Shown here: positions 14,843 through 22,841 of the stretch, one piece after another
Layout of the letters: each line of letters opens with the position of its first letter
How positions within the stretch are numbered: position 1 is the first letter of the stretch
NCBI GenBank assembly: GCA_031411235.1
Contig: JANOAR010000075.1
Coordinates: 1-26,523, forward strand
Reading direction: 5' to 3'
Source: JANOAR01 sp031411235
GTDB taxonomy: Bacteria; Verrucomicrobiota; Verrucomicrobiia; Verrucomicrobiales; Verrucomicrobiaceae
DNA: 26,523 nt
Made by a program: the position numbers and the translations under genes
The notes under the pieces: generated by a model
The model's database searches: none
Told to the model about the DNA's origin: nothing
Seen by the model: only the letters and a program-made list of their open reading frames with translations

Positions 14843-15136
14843 ATGAATATGAAGCCAACCAACGATCCCGAAGCCCCCAAGACCCGCTGGAAAATGGGCC
14901 GCGTCGTCTTGCAGCGTGAGACGGCGCATCGCGGCGGCAAAACCGTCATCGTCGTCAAAGACTTCGCCACCCACCTGCCGCAGTGCGTCATCGACACCAT
15001 CGGCCAGCGCCTGCGTGCCGCCTGTGGCTGCGGTGGTAGCGTGAAGGGCAAGCGCATCGAAATCCAAGGCGACCAAGCCCCCCGCGTACGCAGTGTGCTG
15101 GAGGCCGAGGGCTTCGAGGTCGCTGGGGTGAAGTGA
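14843..15136 (+). CDS. SUI1 / eIF1-like translation factor (YciH family)
   Basis: The 97-residue protein matches bacterial SUI1 proteins, homologues of eukaryotic eIF1 that bind the small ribosomal subunit and affect start-site selection. Typical segments are GGKTVIVVKDF, LRAACGCGGSVKGKRIEIQGDQ and VRSVLEAEGFEVAGVK at the C-terminus. A basic N-terminal extension precedes the domain. A second in-frame ATG at 14849 could be the start. The gene lies between the ACT-domain gene (33 bases) and the amidase gene (56 bases), all on the same strand. Confidence 0.92.
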   Translation: MNMKPTNDPEAPKTRWKMGRVVLQRETAHRGGKTVIVVKDFATHLPQCVIDTIGQRLRAACGCGGSVKGKRIEIQGDQAPRVRSVLEAEGFEVAGVK

Positions 15137-15192
15137 CGCGATCCCAAGAAAGTGTGATTGCCCCGAGCCGCATCCCACCGCACATACTTCAG

Positions 15193-15912
15193 ATGAAGAC
15201 CCTCCGCTGTCTCCTGGCCTGCACATTCGCCATCGCCTTCACCGCTTGCCAAAACATCGCCCCAAGCAGCGGCGATGCGCTGGGCAATCGCCCCGGCCCC
15301 AGCGGCTTCACCACCGTCGTCATCGACGCCGGGCATGGTGGCAAGGACTCGGGCGCACGCAGCCGCAGCACCGGGGCGATGGAGAAAACCTACGCTCTCG
15401 ACATCGCCCAGCGCGTCGCCAGCGAACTGCGCGGGCGCTTCCGCGTGGTGATGGTGCGAGACTCGGATCGCTTCGTTCCGCTCGATGATCGCGTTCGCAT
15501 CGCCAGCCGCTCAGGCAATGCCGTGCTCGTCAGCATTCACCTCAACTCTGGCCCACGCCGCCTCTGTGGCCCCGAGACCTTCTACTGGCGTGTGGATAGT
15601 TACAGCCTCGCGCGCCGCCTTCACTCCAGCCTAGAGACTGCCGTGCCCGGCAGCAGCAACAGCCGTGGCCTCACACGCCGCCGTCTGCGCCTCACCCGTA
15701 ACCCTACTCTGCCCTGCGTCCTCGTCGAATGCGGCTACCTCTCGAACGCTACTGAGGCGCATCGGCTTACCCACAGCACCTATCGCACCACCCTCGCGCA
15801 CGCCATTGCCAGTGCCATCTCCACCACCGCCCAGTGTGGCGATGCAGGCATAGGCCCGCTGCCCAAGCCCCTCTACGCGCCGCTGAGCAAGGGCTCCGAC
15901 CATCGCGAATAG
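15193..15912 (+). CDS. N-acetylmuramoyl-L-alanine amidase (Amidase_3), lipoprotein
   Basis: This 239-residue zinc amidase should cleave the bond between N-acetylmuramic acid and L-alanine in peptidoglycan. The start at 15193 gives a lipoprotein signal peptide ending FTAC, with C19 as the lipidated residue. An upstream in-frame start at 15133 would bury this signal. Zinc-binding and catalytic residues are visible: H48 (IDAGHGGKDSG), E64 (MEKTYALDI), H116 (SIHLNSG) and E179 (LVECGYLSN). The catalytic domain is not followed by a cell-wall-binding domain. It is probably anchored to a membrane facing the periplasm and used in wall remodelling or cell separation. Confidence 0.92.
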   Translation: MKTLRCLLACTFAIAFTACQNIAPSSGDALGNRPGPSGFTTVVIDAGHGGKDSGARSRSTGAMEKTYALDIAQRVASELRGRFRVVMVRDSDRFVPLDDRVRIASRSGNAVLVSIHLNSGPRRLCGPETFYWRVDSYSLARRLHSSLETAVPGSSNSRGLTRRRLRLTRNPTLPCVLVECGYLSNATEAHRLTHSTYRTTLAHAIASAISTTAQCGDAGIGPLPKPLYAPLSKGSDHRE

Positions 15913-15966
15913 AGCAGCTTCCAACCCCACTTTCATCATTCAACCCTTACCTCCACCTCTCCCCTT

Positions 15967-17040
15967 ATGAGCAAACGCTGGCGCATCGCAGGCATCAATT
16001 TTGATCACTTCCACATGGGCGACCTGCTGCGGCAGACGGCACGTCATCCGAATGCCGAGATCGTCGGCATCAGCGATGAGCAACCCGAGCGCATGGTCGA
16101 GGCGCAGCGCAACTTCGGGCTCAGCGACGCCCAGGTCTTCACCGACTACCGCGCCTGCATCGAGCAGACTCGGCCCGACATCGTGGTGCTCTGCCCCGCC
16201 GCCTCGCGGCATGGCGAGTGGGTGGCGAAGGTCGCGCCCTTCGGCACGCACATCATCATGGAGAAACCCTTCGCTGGCTCGTTGGCCGAAGCCGATGCCA
16301 TGGTCGCAGCTATGCAGTCGCACGGCAAACTCCTAGCCATCAACTGGCCACTCGTCTGGATGCCTGTGCAGCAGACGGCGCATCGGCTTATCCAAGAAGG
16401 CCTCATCGGCGAGGTGCATGAGTTCCATCACCACGGCGGCAATCGCGGCCCGCTCTGCCACGGTGCCGACAAGATCGACAAGGAACCCAGTGCTGCCGAG
16501 AAAGCCGCAAGCTGGTTTTACAGCAAGGCCCAGGGTGGCGGCTCCATGCTCGACTACATGGGCTACGGCACCACGCTCGGCACCTGGCACCTGGGCATGA
16601 AGGTGCCCGAGGAAGTCACCTGCACCTGGCACGGCAGCGAGGGCATCGAGGTCGATGAACACGCCGTCGCCGTCTTCCGCTACGCCAGTGGCCTGAGCAA
16701 AAGCGAGACCCGCTGGGGCACCTTCACCGATCCCTGGACGCACCAGCCCCAGCCGCAGTGTGGCATCGTCATCAAAGGCAGCGCCGGCACGCTATCGGCC
16801 TGGGACTATGCCACCACCGTGCGCGTGCAAACTCGCGCCTGCCCGGAAGTCTACGACGTGCCCTGCGACACCCTCGCCGCGCCCTACCGCGACCCCATCG
16901 AGCACGTCATCCACAGTCTCGAAACAGGCGCACCCCTCATCGGCCCACTGACGCTGGAGTGCTCGCGCATCGGCCAGCAACTTGTTGATACCGCCTTCCT
17001 TAGTGCCGTGGAGAAGCGCACGCTGGCGCTGCTGCGGTGA
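15967..17040 (+). CDS. Gfo/Idh/MocA family oxidoreductase
   Basis: This 357-residue NAD(P)-dependent dehydrogenase-like protein probably acts on a sugar or polyol. The N-terminal Rossmann domain has an unusual nucleotide loop (RIAGINFDHFHMGDLL in place of GxGxxG). The conserved EKP motif is at residues 99-101 (HIIMEKPFAGS) and supplies the catalytic lysine seen in this family. The C-terminal domain carries LIGEVHEFHHHGG, LDYMGYGTTLGTWH and a final GPLTLECSRIGQQLVDTA. No Tat or Sec signal is present, so it is cytoplasmic. The altered nucleotide loop may mean a different cofactor mode. It is convergent with the Uma2 gene with only five bases between. Confidence 0.88.
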   Translation: MSKRWRIAGINFDHFHMGDLLRQTARHPNAEIVGISDEQPERMVEAQRNFGLSDAQVFTDYRACIEQTRPDIVVLCPAASRHGEWVAKVAPFGTHIIMEKPFAGSLAEADAMVAAMQSHGKLLAINWPLVWMPVQQTAHRLIQEGLIGEVHEFHHHGGNRGPLCHGADKIDKEPSAAEKAASWFYSKAQGGGSMLDYMGYGTTLGTWHLGMKVPEEVTCTWHGSEGIEVDEHAVAVFRYASGLSKSETRWGTFTDPWTHQPQPQCGIVIKGSAGTLSAWDYATTVRVQTRACPEVYDVPCDTLAAPYRDPIEHVIHSLETGAPLIGPLTLECSRIGQQLVDTAFLSAVEKRTLALLR

Positions 17041-17045
17041 GGTCG

Positions 17046-17618
17046 TTACCTCGCCAGTAAAATCTCGGGCGTGATGGCAAAGCCTGGCACTGACTTCGAC
17101 TCGGCTTGCTCCGTTGCTTCAACGGTGCGCACGTTTTGATAGGTGCCAGCCTGCGGATCGCTGTAAATTTCGATCTGTTGCCGCGAGGCAAGGATGAGCC
17201 AGAATTCCGCGATGCTGGCGCTGGCGTAGGCTTCGGCCTTGCTGCGATCATGCGCCTCTGATGTCACCGCGACTTCGATGACTAATTCGGCGGTGGTGGG
17301 GTGCTCAAAAAGGTAATCTTCCTCAATGCCTTTGATGACCGCGACATCGGGCTCGGGCTCAGAAATGCCACAGTGGATAGGTTGCTCACCCCGAACGTGA
17401 TAAGCTTCATTGACGATAGACCGCAGCATTTTAGCCAGCTTCAAGGCAACAAAGGAATGGAACGGGGACTTGGGCATTTTGGGAAAAACAAAGCCGTAGA
17501 GCAGTTCCGACTTCTCCGGGATGAAGCCCATCTCACCAAGGGCATGATAGGCCTCGACCGAAAGCGGCCATGCAGGCTGCGGGCTCGTGGTTTGGTGTTG
17601 AATCGTAAGTGCCGACAT
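17046..17618 (-). CDS. Uma2-family (DUF820) nuclease-fold protein
   Basis: The 190-residue protein shows the Uma2 restriction-endonuclease-like fold: SELLYGFVFPKMPKSPFHSFVALKL near the N-terminus, then a PD...ExV...K core with D91 (EPEPDVAVI), E115 (AELVIEVAVTS) and K127 (DRSKAEAYASASIAEFWLI). These residues suit metal-dependent DNA cleavage, though the biological role of the family is unsettled. Members occur in large copy numbers in cyanobacteria, Planctomycetota and Verrucomicrobiota. It is a lone minus-strand gene between two Gfo/Idh/MocA genes, which suggests insertion between them. Confidence 0.88.
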   Translation of the reverse strand: MSALTIQHQTTSPQPAWPLSVEAYHALGEMGFIPEKSELLYGFVFPKMPKSPFHSFVALKLAKMLRSIVNEAYHVRGEQPIHCGISEPEPDVAVIKGIEEDYLFEHPTTAELVIEVAVTSEAHDRSKAEAYASASIAEFWLILASRQQIEIYSDPQAGTYQNVRTVEATEQAESKSVPGFAITPEILLAR

Positions 17619-17693
17619 CTTGAACGACGCTACATCGGCGTGAAGAAATTCTCAATGCTTGTTTCCCCGCCGCGCTCCTGCTTTGCTCGTGCC

Positions 17694-18788
17694 ATGTCCC
17701 ACTACGGCCTTAGCGACACCACCACGGCGCAGACTTTTATCGCGCCTGTGCTCGACTATCTGCCGCACGCACCGCGTGGCTACCAGCCGCGCATCGGCTT
17801 GATCGGGGCTGGGGGCATTTCGGAGTATCACCTGCGGGCTTATAAAAAGGCGGGCTGGGAGGTGTCCGCGATCTGTGACCGCACGCTCGATAAAGCCGCT
17901 GCCAGAGCGCGTGAGTTTTACCCCGATGCGATGGTGACGACGGACTATCGCGAGCTGCTTGCGCGAAAGGACATCGACATCATCGACGCGACGCCACACC
18001 CGGCGGCACGGGTGTTTATCATCGAAGAAGTGTTGTTCGCCGGAAAGCATGTGCTCAGTCAGAAGCCCTTCGTGCTCGACCTCGCGGAAGGCGAGCGTCT
18101 CGCCGCTCAGGCGACGAGGCTGGGCCTGCGGCTCGCGGTGAATCACAACGGGCGTTGGGCACCGCACTTCAGCTACATGGCGGCAGCGCTGCGGGCGGGG
18201 CTCATCGGCGAAGTCGCCAGCATCGACTTCGTGCTGCACTGGGATCATACCTGGACAGCGGGCACAAGCTTCGAGGCGGTGGAGCATTTGCTGCTCTTTG
18301 ACTTTGGCATTCATTGGTTCGACATCGCTACCGTCTTCATGCGCGGCGAGTTGCCGACACGCGTCTATGCCAGTGAGCGGCGCACCTCGTTTCAAAAAAT
18401 GAAACCGCCCTTCCTTGCCAGCGTCATCGCCGACTATGCGAGTGGGGCGCAGGTGCGGTTGAATTTTAACGCGCATGTCCAGCACGGCCAGCAGGACAGC
18501 ACCACCATCACAGGCAGCCACGGCACCCTCCGAGCCAGCGGCCCCGGCTTGAATGAGCAACGGCTATGGCTGCACACGGCGGAAGGTAACGCCGAAGTGC
18601 CACTGCAAGGCTGCTGGTTCGACAACGGCTTCGCAGGGACGATGGGAGAGCTGCTCTGTGCCATCGAAGAAAACCGTGAGCCGAGCAACTGTGCCCAATC
18701 GAGCCTGGCTGGACTGAGGTTCTGCCTTGTGGCGCTGGAGAGTGCTGGCGGGGAAGATCGCAGGCTCTGCGGAGCAGCGGCAGCGTAG
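17694..18788 (+). CDS. Gfo/Idh/MocA family oxidoreductase
   Basis: This second dehydrogenase of the family (364 aa from the ATG at 17694) has a classical nucleotide-binding loop, IGLIGAGGIS (34-43). At the catalytic motif it has QKP (123-125) rather than EKP. Further family features are HNGRWAPHFSYM, HLLLFDFGIHWFDIA and GSHGTLRASGPG. An in-frame ATG at 17655 would add 13 residues without family similarity. The sequence differs strongly from the dehydrogenase at 15967, so the two are not a recent duplication. Substrate unknown. Confidence 0.88.
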   Translation: MSHYGLSDTTTAQTFIAPVLDYLPHAPRGYQPRIGLIGAGGISEYHLRAYKKAGWEVSAICDRTLDKAAARAREFYPDAMVTTDYRELLARKDIDIIDATPHPAARVFIIEEVLFAGKHVLSQKPFVLDLAEGERLAAQATRLGLRLAVNHNGRWAPHFSYMAAALRAGLIGEVASIDFVLHWDHTWTAGTSFEAVEHLLLFDFGIHWFDIATVFMRGELPTRVYASERRTSFQKMKPPFLASVIADYASGAQVRLNFNAHVQHGQQDSTTITGSHGTLRASGPGLNEQRLWLHTAEGNAEVPLQGCWFDNGFAGTMGELLCAIEENREPSNCAQSSLAGLRFCLVALESAGGEDRRLCGAAAA

Positions 18789-18792
18789 TTTA

Positions 18793-18834
18793 CATGGCAG
18801 GCTTACGTGCCATGAGCCTTTGCCGCCTGAGGCT
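18793..18834. terminator. double hairpin between convergent genes
   Basis: Two inverted repeats are stacked in the 58-base gap between the dehydrogenase gene and gcvH. The first is CATGGCA (18793-18799) with TGCCATG (18808-18814). The second is AGCCT (18815-18819) with AGGCT (18830-18834), followed by TTCCTTTT. The T-rich tail suits termination in the forward direction. Confidence 0.55.
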
Positions 18835-18846
18835 TTCCTTTTAACC

Positions 18847-19227
18847 TCACGCGATGTGTTTCGTATAGCCCGCCGCATCCATGAGCGTGGTGGCGTCGGC
18901 GGTGTTGCTGGGGGCGATCTTGAACATCCAACCGCTGGTGTAGGGCTCGCGATTGATGAGGCCGGGGTCGGAGCTGAGAGCTTCATTCACGGCGACGATT
19001 TCGCCAGCCACGGGGCTGTAAATGTCGCTCGCGGCTTTCACCGACTCGACGACGGCGACTTGCTCTCCTGCTTTGACCTGGCGGCCTACTTTGGGCAGTT
19101 CGACAAAGACAATGTCGGTCAGTTCGGCCTGCGCGTGGTCGGAGATACCGACAGTGGCAGGGGATTCATGGGCAGCGATCCACTCATGGGAGTCGCGGAA
19201 ACGAAGGGTGGTGGGGACTTGGCTCAT
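18847..19227 (-). CDS. gcvH: glycine cleavage system H protein
   Basis: The 126-residue lipoyl carrier shuttles the aminomethyl group between the P, T and L proteins of the glycine cleavage system. The start at 19227 gives the normal length and N-terminus (LRFRDSHEWI). Lipoylation is expected on K64 within ESVKAASDIYSPVAGEI, and ALSSDPGLINREPYTSGWMFKI is the usual C-terminal segment. An upstream in-frame start at 19311 would add 28 residues overlapping the trpS promoter region and is rejected. No gcvT or gcvP gene is adjacent, so this gene is separated from the rest of its system. Confidence 0.95.
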   Translation of the reverse strand: MSQVPTTLRFRDSHEWIAAHESPATVGISDHAQAELTDIVFVELPKVGRQVKAGEQVAVVESVKAASDIYSPVAGEIVAVNEALSSDPGLINREPYTSGWMFKIAPSNTADATTLMDAAGYTKHIA

Positions 19228-19332
19228 GGCGCGGGATGGGTAGCAAGGGATGTGGGGGGTGCAAACGGCTCTTGCCTTCTGCCTTGCACCCACCTTGACA
19301 CACCGCTTCATCCCGACACCTTCGCGGCCCCC
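19228..19332. promoter_or_regulatory. divergent gcvH / trpS promoter region
   Basis: These 105 bases separate two divergent housekeeping genes and must contain both promoters. No clear promoter boxes, glycine riboswitch or T-box structure was recognised by eye. Confidence 0.35.
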
Positions 19333-20301
19333 ATGCGCATTTTATCCGGTCTCCAACCCAGCGGTCGTCTCCATATTGGCAATTATTTTGGCATGATGGA
19401 GGCTGCGCTGAAGCTCCAACACGAGGGCGAGGCGTATTACTTCATCGCCGACTACCACTCTCTGACCTCGGTGCATGAGGCCAAGACGTTGCGCTCGTAT
19501 GTGCGCGATCTTGCCATCGACTTTCTCGCCTGCGGGCTAGATCCCACGAAGTGTGTATTCTTCCGCCAGAGCGATGTGCCGGAGCATACCGAGCTGTCAT
19601 GGATACTCAGCACGGTGACGCCGATGGGGCTGCTGGAGCGCTGCCACAGCTACAAGGACAAGGTGGCCAATGGCATCTCGGCCTCGCACGGTTTGTTCGC
19701 CTACCCGGTGCTGATGGCTGCCGACATCTTGCTCTACGAGAGCGATGTGGTGCCTGTGGGTCGCGATCAAAAACAGCATGTGGAGGTGACGCGCGACATC
19801 GCCATTAAGATGAACGAAACCTTTGGCAAAGGTCTGCTGAAGCTGCCCACACCACGCATCCGAGAGGAGACGGCGGTCGTGCCCGGTCTCGATGGGCGAA
19901 AGATGAGCAAGAGCTATGACAACACCATCCAGCTCTTTGAGGAGCCTGCTGCGCTGAAGAAAAAAATCATGAGCATCGTGATGGACTCGACGCCCCTGGA
20001 AGCTCCCAAGCCGACCGAAGGCTCCAGTGTCCTCGCATTGTACAAACTCGTCGCCAGCGATGCGGACTATGCTGCGATGGTTGCCGACCACGAGCGTGGT
20101 GGTGTTGGCTACGGCGATTTCAAAAAGCGGCTGCTTGCGGCGACGAGTGCTTATTTTGCGCCCTTCGTGGCTCGCCGCGCCGAGATCGTCGCCGACACGG
20201 GTTACGTGGATAAAGTGCTCGCCGAGGGCGCTGAGAAGGCGCGTGCCGTGGCCCGAAAGACACTCAACAGAGTCCGTGATGCCGTGGGTCTGGGCGGTTA
20301 G
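19333..20301 (+). CDS. trpS: tryptophanyl-tRNA synthetase
   Basis: This class I aminoacyl-tRNA synthetase attaches tryptophan to its tRNA. The start at 19333 yields 322 residues, the normal bacterial length, and begins MRILSGLQPSGRLHIGN. Signature motifs are HIGN (14-17) and KMSKS (190-194), with the intervening conserved segments FIADYHSLT, YPVLMAADILLY and VPVGRDQKQHVEVTRDIA. A longer frame reaches back antisense to gcvH but is not coding. The gene ends six bases from the convergent MFS gene. Confidence 0.97.
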   Translation: MRILSGLQPSGRLHIGNYFGMMEAALKLQHEGEAYYFIADYHSLTSVHEAKTLRSYVRDLAIDFLACGLDPTKCVFFRQSDVPEHTELSWILSTVTPMGLLERCHSYKDKVANGISASHGLFAYPVLMAADILLYESDVVPVGRDQKQHVEVTRDIAIKMNETFGKGLLKLPTPRIREETAVVPGLDGRKMSKSYDNTIQLFEEPAALKKKIMSIVMDSTPLEAPKPTEGSSVLALYKLVASDADYAAMVADHERGGVGYGDFKKRLLAATSAYFAPFVARRAEIVADTGYVDKVLAEGAEKARAVARKTLNRVRDAVGLGG

Positions 20302-20307
20302 GTCGGG

Positions 20308-21609
20308 CTACACCGCTTCGTCGGCGATCACCTTTTGCTGCGGATTGATACCCAGCGCTATGACTCCGCAGAGGAACATGACCATCGCGCTGAAAATCAT
20401 CCCCGCATGGTAGTTATGCTGCGTGTCGAAGCGAAGCAGCACCCAAGCCATCAAGAGGGGCTGCACCGCTGCGCCGAAGTTGCCCCACATATTGGACCAA
20501 CCAAAAATCTGCGCTTGGTGCCGCCCGCTGATGTCCTGCATCGTCGTCCACGTCGCAGGCAGTGCGAAGTCGGTGCAAAAAGCCACCGCGCCAAAGGCCA
20601 GCGCCAGCCCCACAGGCGAGTGCAAGTACATCGCCGCAATGTAGGCCGCCGCCGCGCCAAAACGCGTCAAGCACAGTGGCAAACGTCTTCCCCACACAGG
20701 CCCTAGTCGGCGTGTACACAAGTCGGTGAAGATGCCGCCGAGCGGCAGCGCGGCGATGCCAATCGTCAGCGCCACCGTGGAGACTTTACCATTCGTCGCA
20801 TCGTCGAAATGGCAGACTTCTTTGAGGTACTTGGGCAGCGATGTCAGCAGAAACACCCAGCCCAGATTGGCCAGGAACTGATAGATGTTTAGCAGCCATA
20901 AATTGCGACTGCGGCACACGGGCTTCCATGGGAAGGCGCGTGGCGGCTCTGTGACAGGCAAGAAATCGCCACGCCGCTCGGCGAGCAGTGCTACTTCGGC
21001 CTCATTGCAGTGCGGATGCTGACGCGGGTGCTCGCGAAAGATCAGCCAAAACGCCAGCGCTACTCCCAGGCCCACCACACCGTAGATCCAGCCTGCCCAG
21101 CGCCAGTCGCCCGCTTGCAGTATCACGTAAGCCGTCAGCACTGGTGCCGCCGCCCCACCGATGCGCCCGCCCATCGTCACCATGCTGCTGCTCAGCCCGC
21201 GCCAGTCGATGTGGGCCCACTTCGTCATGATGCTGCTGCTCGCTGGGAACGCCCCTGCCTCGGCAAGCCCACAGCCCAGCCGCGCTAGCATCAGCAGTGT
21301 GAAGTTCGTCGCAAAACTCGTCCCCACCGTGAACAACGACCACAGGGCAATGTAGATCGCCATCAGCCAGCGCGCCCCGAAGCGATCGCTCAGCCAACCC
21401 GCAGGCATCTGCGCCAAAGCGTAGGCCCAAAAAAAGGCGCTGACCACACGATCCATCTGCCAGCTCTCCAGCGGCATCGACTTCAAAAAGGAGTCACTGT
21501 GGATGATCCAGCCGATGCAGGCTCGATCCAGATACATCAGCAGCGCCACCACCGTGGTAATGGTCAACACAGCAAAGCGAACGCGCGTGGGAGGAATAGG
21601 GGTAGGCAT
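20308..21609 (-). CDS. MFS transporter, ACS (anion:cation symporter) type
   Basis: The 433-residue membrane protein has the twelve-helix layout of the major facilitator superfamily. The loop between helices 2 and 3 reads AGWLSDRFGARW, the family signature. MYLDRACIGWI in helix 1 and RLGCGLAEAGAFPASSSIMTKW in helices 4-5 point to the anion:cation symporter group, which includes hexuronate, glucarate and phthalate carriers. A start at 21609 (MPTPIPPTRVRF) is preferred over a GTG at 21675. The substrate may be a sugar acid, consistent with the enolase-superfamily and Gfo/Idh/MocA genes in the window but not proven by them. Confidence 0.9.
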   Translation of the reverse strand: MPTPIPPTRVRFAVLTITTVVALLMYLDRACIGWIIHSDSFLKSMPLESWQMDRVVSAFFWAYALAQMPAGWLSDRFGARWLMAIYIALWSLFTVGTSFATNFTLLMLARLGCGLAEAGAFPASSSIMTKWAHIDWRGLSSSMVTMGGRIGGAAAPVLTAYVILQAGDWRWAGWIYGVVGLGVALAFWLIFREHPRQHPHCNEAEVALLAERRGDFLPVTEPPRAFPWKPVCRSRNLWLLNIYQFLANLGWVFLLTSLPKYLKEVCHFDDATNGKVSTVALTIGIAALPLGGIFTDLCTRRLGPVWGRRLPLCLTRFGAAAAYIAAMYLHSPVGLALAFGAVAFCTDFALPATWTTMQDISGRHQAQIFGWSNMWGNFGAAVQPLLMAWVLLRFDTQHNYHAGMIFSAMVMFLCGVIALGINPQQKVIADEAV

Positions 21610-21787
21610 CGGCAGCAGGCTAACGAAACGCCCCGCGCTTGGCGAGTTATGATTCCCCCCAAGGGGCAAAAACACCCTCTGCGCCAGTCATCGCCCCTAC
21701 GCCTCGCAAGCCCTCCCAGTACCACATTGCCCAGTTGATTTGCCAAGAAAACCAGCCGAGGCGAGAGTTTCCTGTTACAGTCTGCAA

Positions 21788-22732
21788 ATGCCCCGCTGGT
21801 ACTACATGCGCGAAGAAAATGAATACGGCCCTCTCAACGAGGAAGTCGTACGAACCCTGATGCGCCGTGGCAAACTCGATGACTTCAGCCAAGTCAAAAC
21901 CGAGGGCAGTGACCTCTGGCAAAACCTCAAAGACAGCCCCCTCGCCCTCCCCGCCACGGCTGAGGTGGAGGCCGCTCTCCCCACGGAGCCCGACATCGTC
22001 GTCGTGCCACCCATACCCGAGGCAGGCTACACCTTCATGCCCCCCGAGTGCGCCCTCAGCTCAATGGTGGCCATCATCGTCTTCACCATCGAGATCGTGC
22101 TGCTCCTCGCCCTCTTGCCCACACTCCTCGCGATGGGACTTGCGGGGGATGATGGTGCCTCGCTGCTGCCCCCATGGTTGCTGCTCAGTGAGAGCCATCT
22201 CGCTGACTTCTTTGACATACTCATCCCGTGGCAAGTGCTGCTCCTCGCCATCCACTTCGGCACCGTCATCATGTGGCACAGCGCCACCGCCGATGTCCCC
22301 CCGCTGCTCGGGGCCGAAGTCGTCCATCACAGTGCTGGCTCTGCCTGGTGGTGGGCCGTCCCTGGGGCCAACCTCATCATCCCCCTGCAAGCCGTGCGCG
22401 AGACCTGGAACCTCAGCCGCAACCCCAAAGCCTGGAGCAATGGCAGCATGAGCACCAACCCCGCCCTCATGCTCTGGTGGATCGCCTTCCTCGCTGCCGT
22501 TTTTTGTCGTGTCGCCCAACTGCTGTTAACCATGAATTCCAGCGTCGTGAACGAACTCACGCGTGCCGATTACCTGCGTGGCCCCAAGATGCTCTTGGCC
22601 GCTGGCCTATCCTGCACCTGGATCGTCCACCTCATCCTTTTCATCTACATCGTCGTCGTCATCTACCGCCGCCAGAGAGCCCAACTCAAAGGCACCAGCC
22701 TTCCCGGTCGCCGCCGCCGCCGAGCCTTATAG
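21788..22732 (+). CDS. GYF_2-DUF4328 membrane protein
   Basis: The 314-residue protein begins with a GYF_2 (DUF4339) domain, about residues 2-55: WYYMREENEYGPL, then GKLDDFSQVKTEGSDLW. This small module is thought to bind proline-rich peptides. After a short linker come about five hydrophobic segments forming a DUF4328-like membrane region. Its typical motif is WWWAVPGANLIIPLQAVRETW. The C-terminus is very basic (GRRRRRAL) and probably cytoplasmic. The function is unknown. The start at 21788 is chosen because the GYF domain begins there. Confidence 0.85.
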   Translation: MPRWYYMREENEYGPLNEEVVRTLMRRGKLDDFSQVKTEGSDLWQNLKDSPLALPATAEVEAALPTEPDIVVVPPIPEAGYTFMPPECALSSMVAIIVFTIEIVLLLALLPTLLAMGLAGDDGASLLPPWLLLSESHLADFFDILIPWQVLLLAIHFGTVIMWHSATADVPPLLGAEVVHHSAGSAWWWAVPGANLIIPLQAVRETWNLSRNPKAWSNGSMSTNPALMLWWIAFLAAVFCRVAQLLLTMNSSVVNELTRADYLRGPKMLLAAGLSCTWIVHLILFIYIVVVIYRRQRAQLKGTSLPGRRRRRAL

Positions 22733-22841
22733 GCGACAAACCCGATCAACAATTGGGAATTTAGCTTGCAACCCCCTGTTTATAGGCTAAAGACACTCTT
22801 GTCCAGTTCCGTTTAACCCCCAAGACTACCCGTTTACTGCC
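22733..22841 (+). promoter_or_regulatory. leader of the sulfite reductase gene
   Basis: This 109-base gap is AT-rich relative to its surroundings and probably holds the promoter for the downstream reductase. A possible pair is TTGCAA (22766-22771) and TAAAGA (22788-22793), spaced 16 bases; the match is modest. No riboswitch was recognised. Confidence 0.35.

Noticed and set aside
17652..18560. 302-codon minus-strand frame opposite the second dehydrogenase
   Set aside because: The dehydrogenase has clear family motifs; this frame has none.
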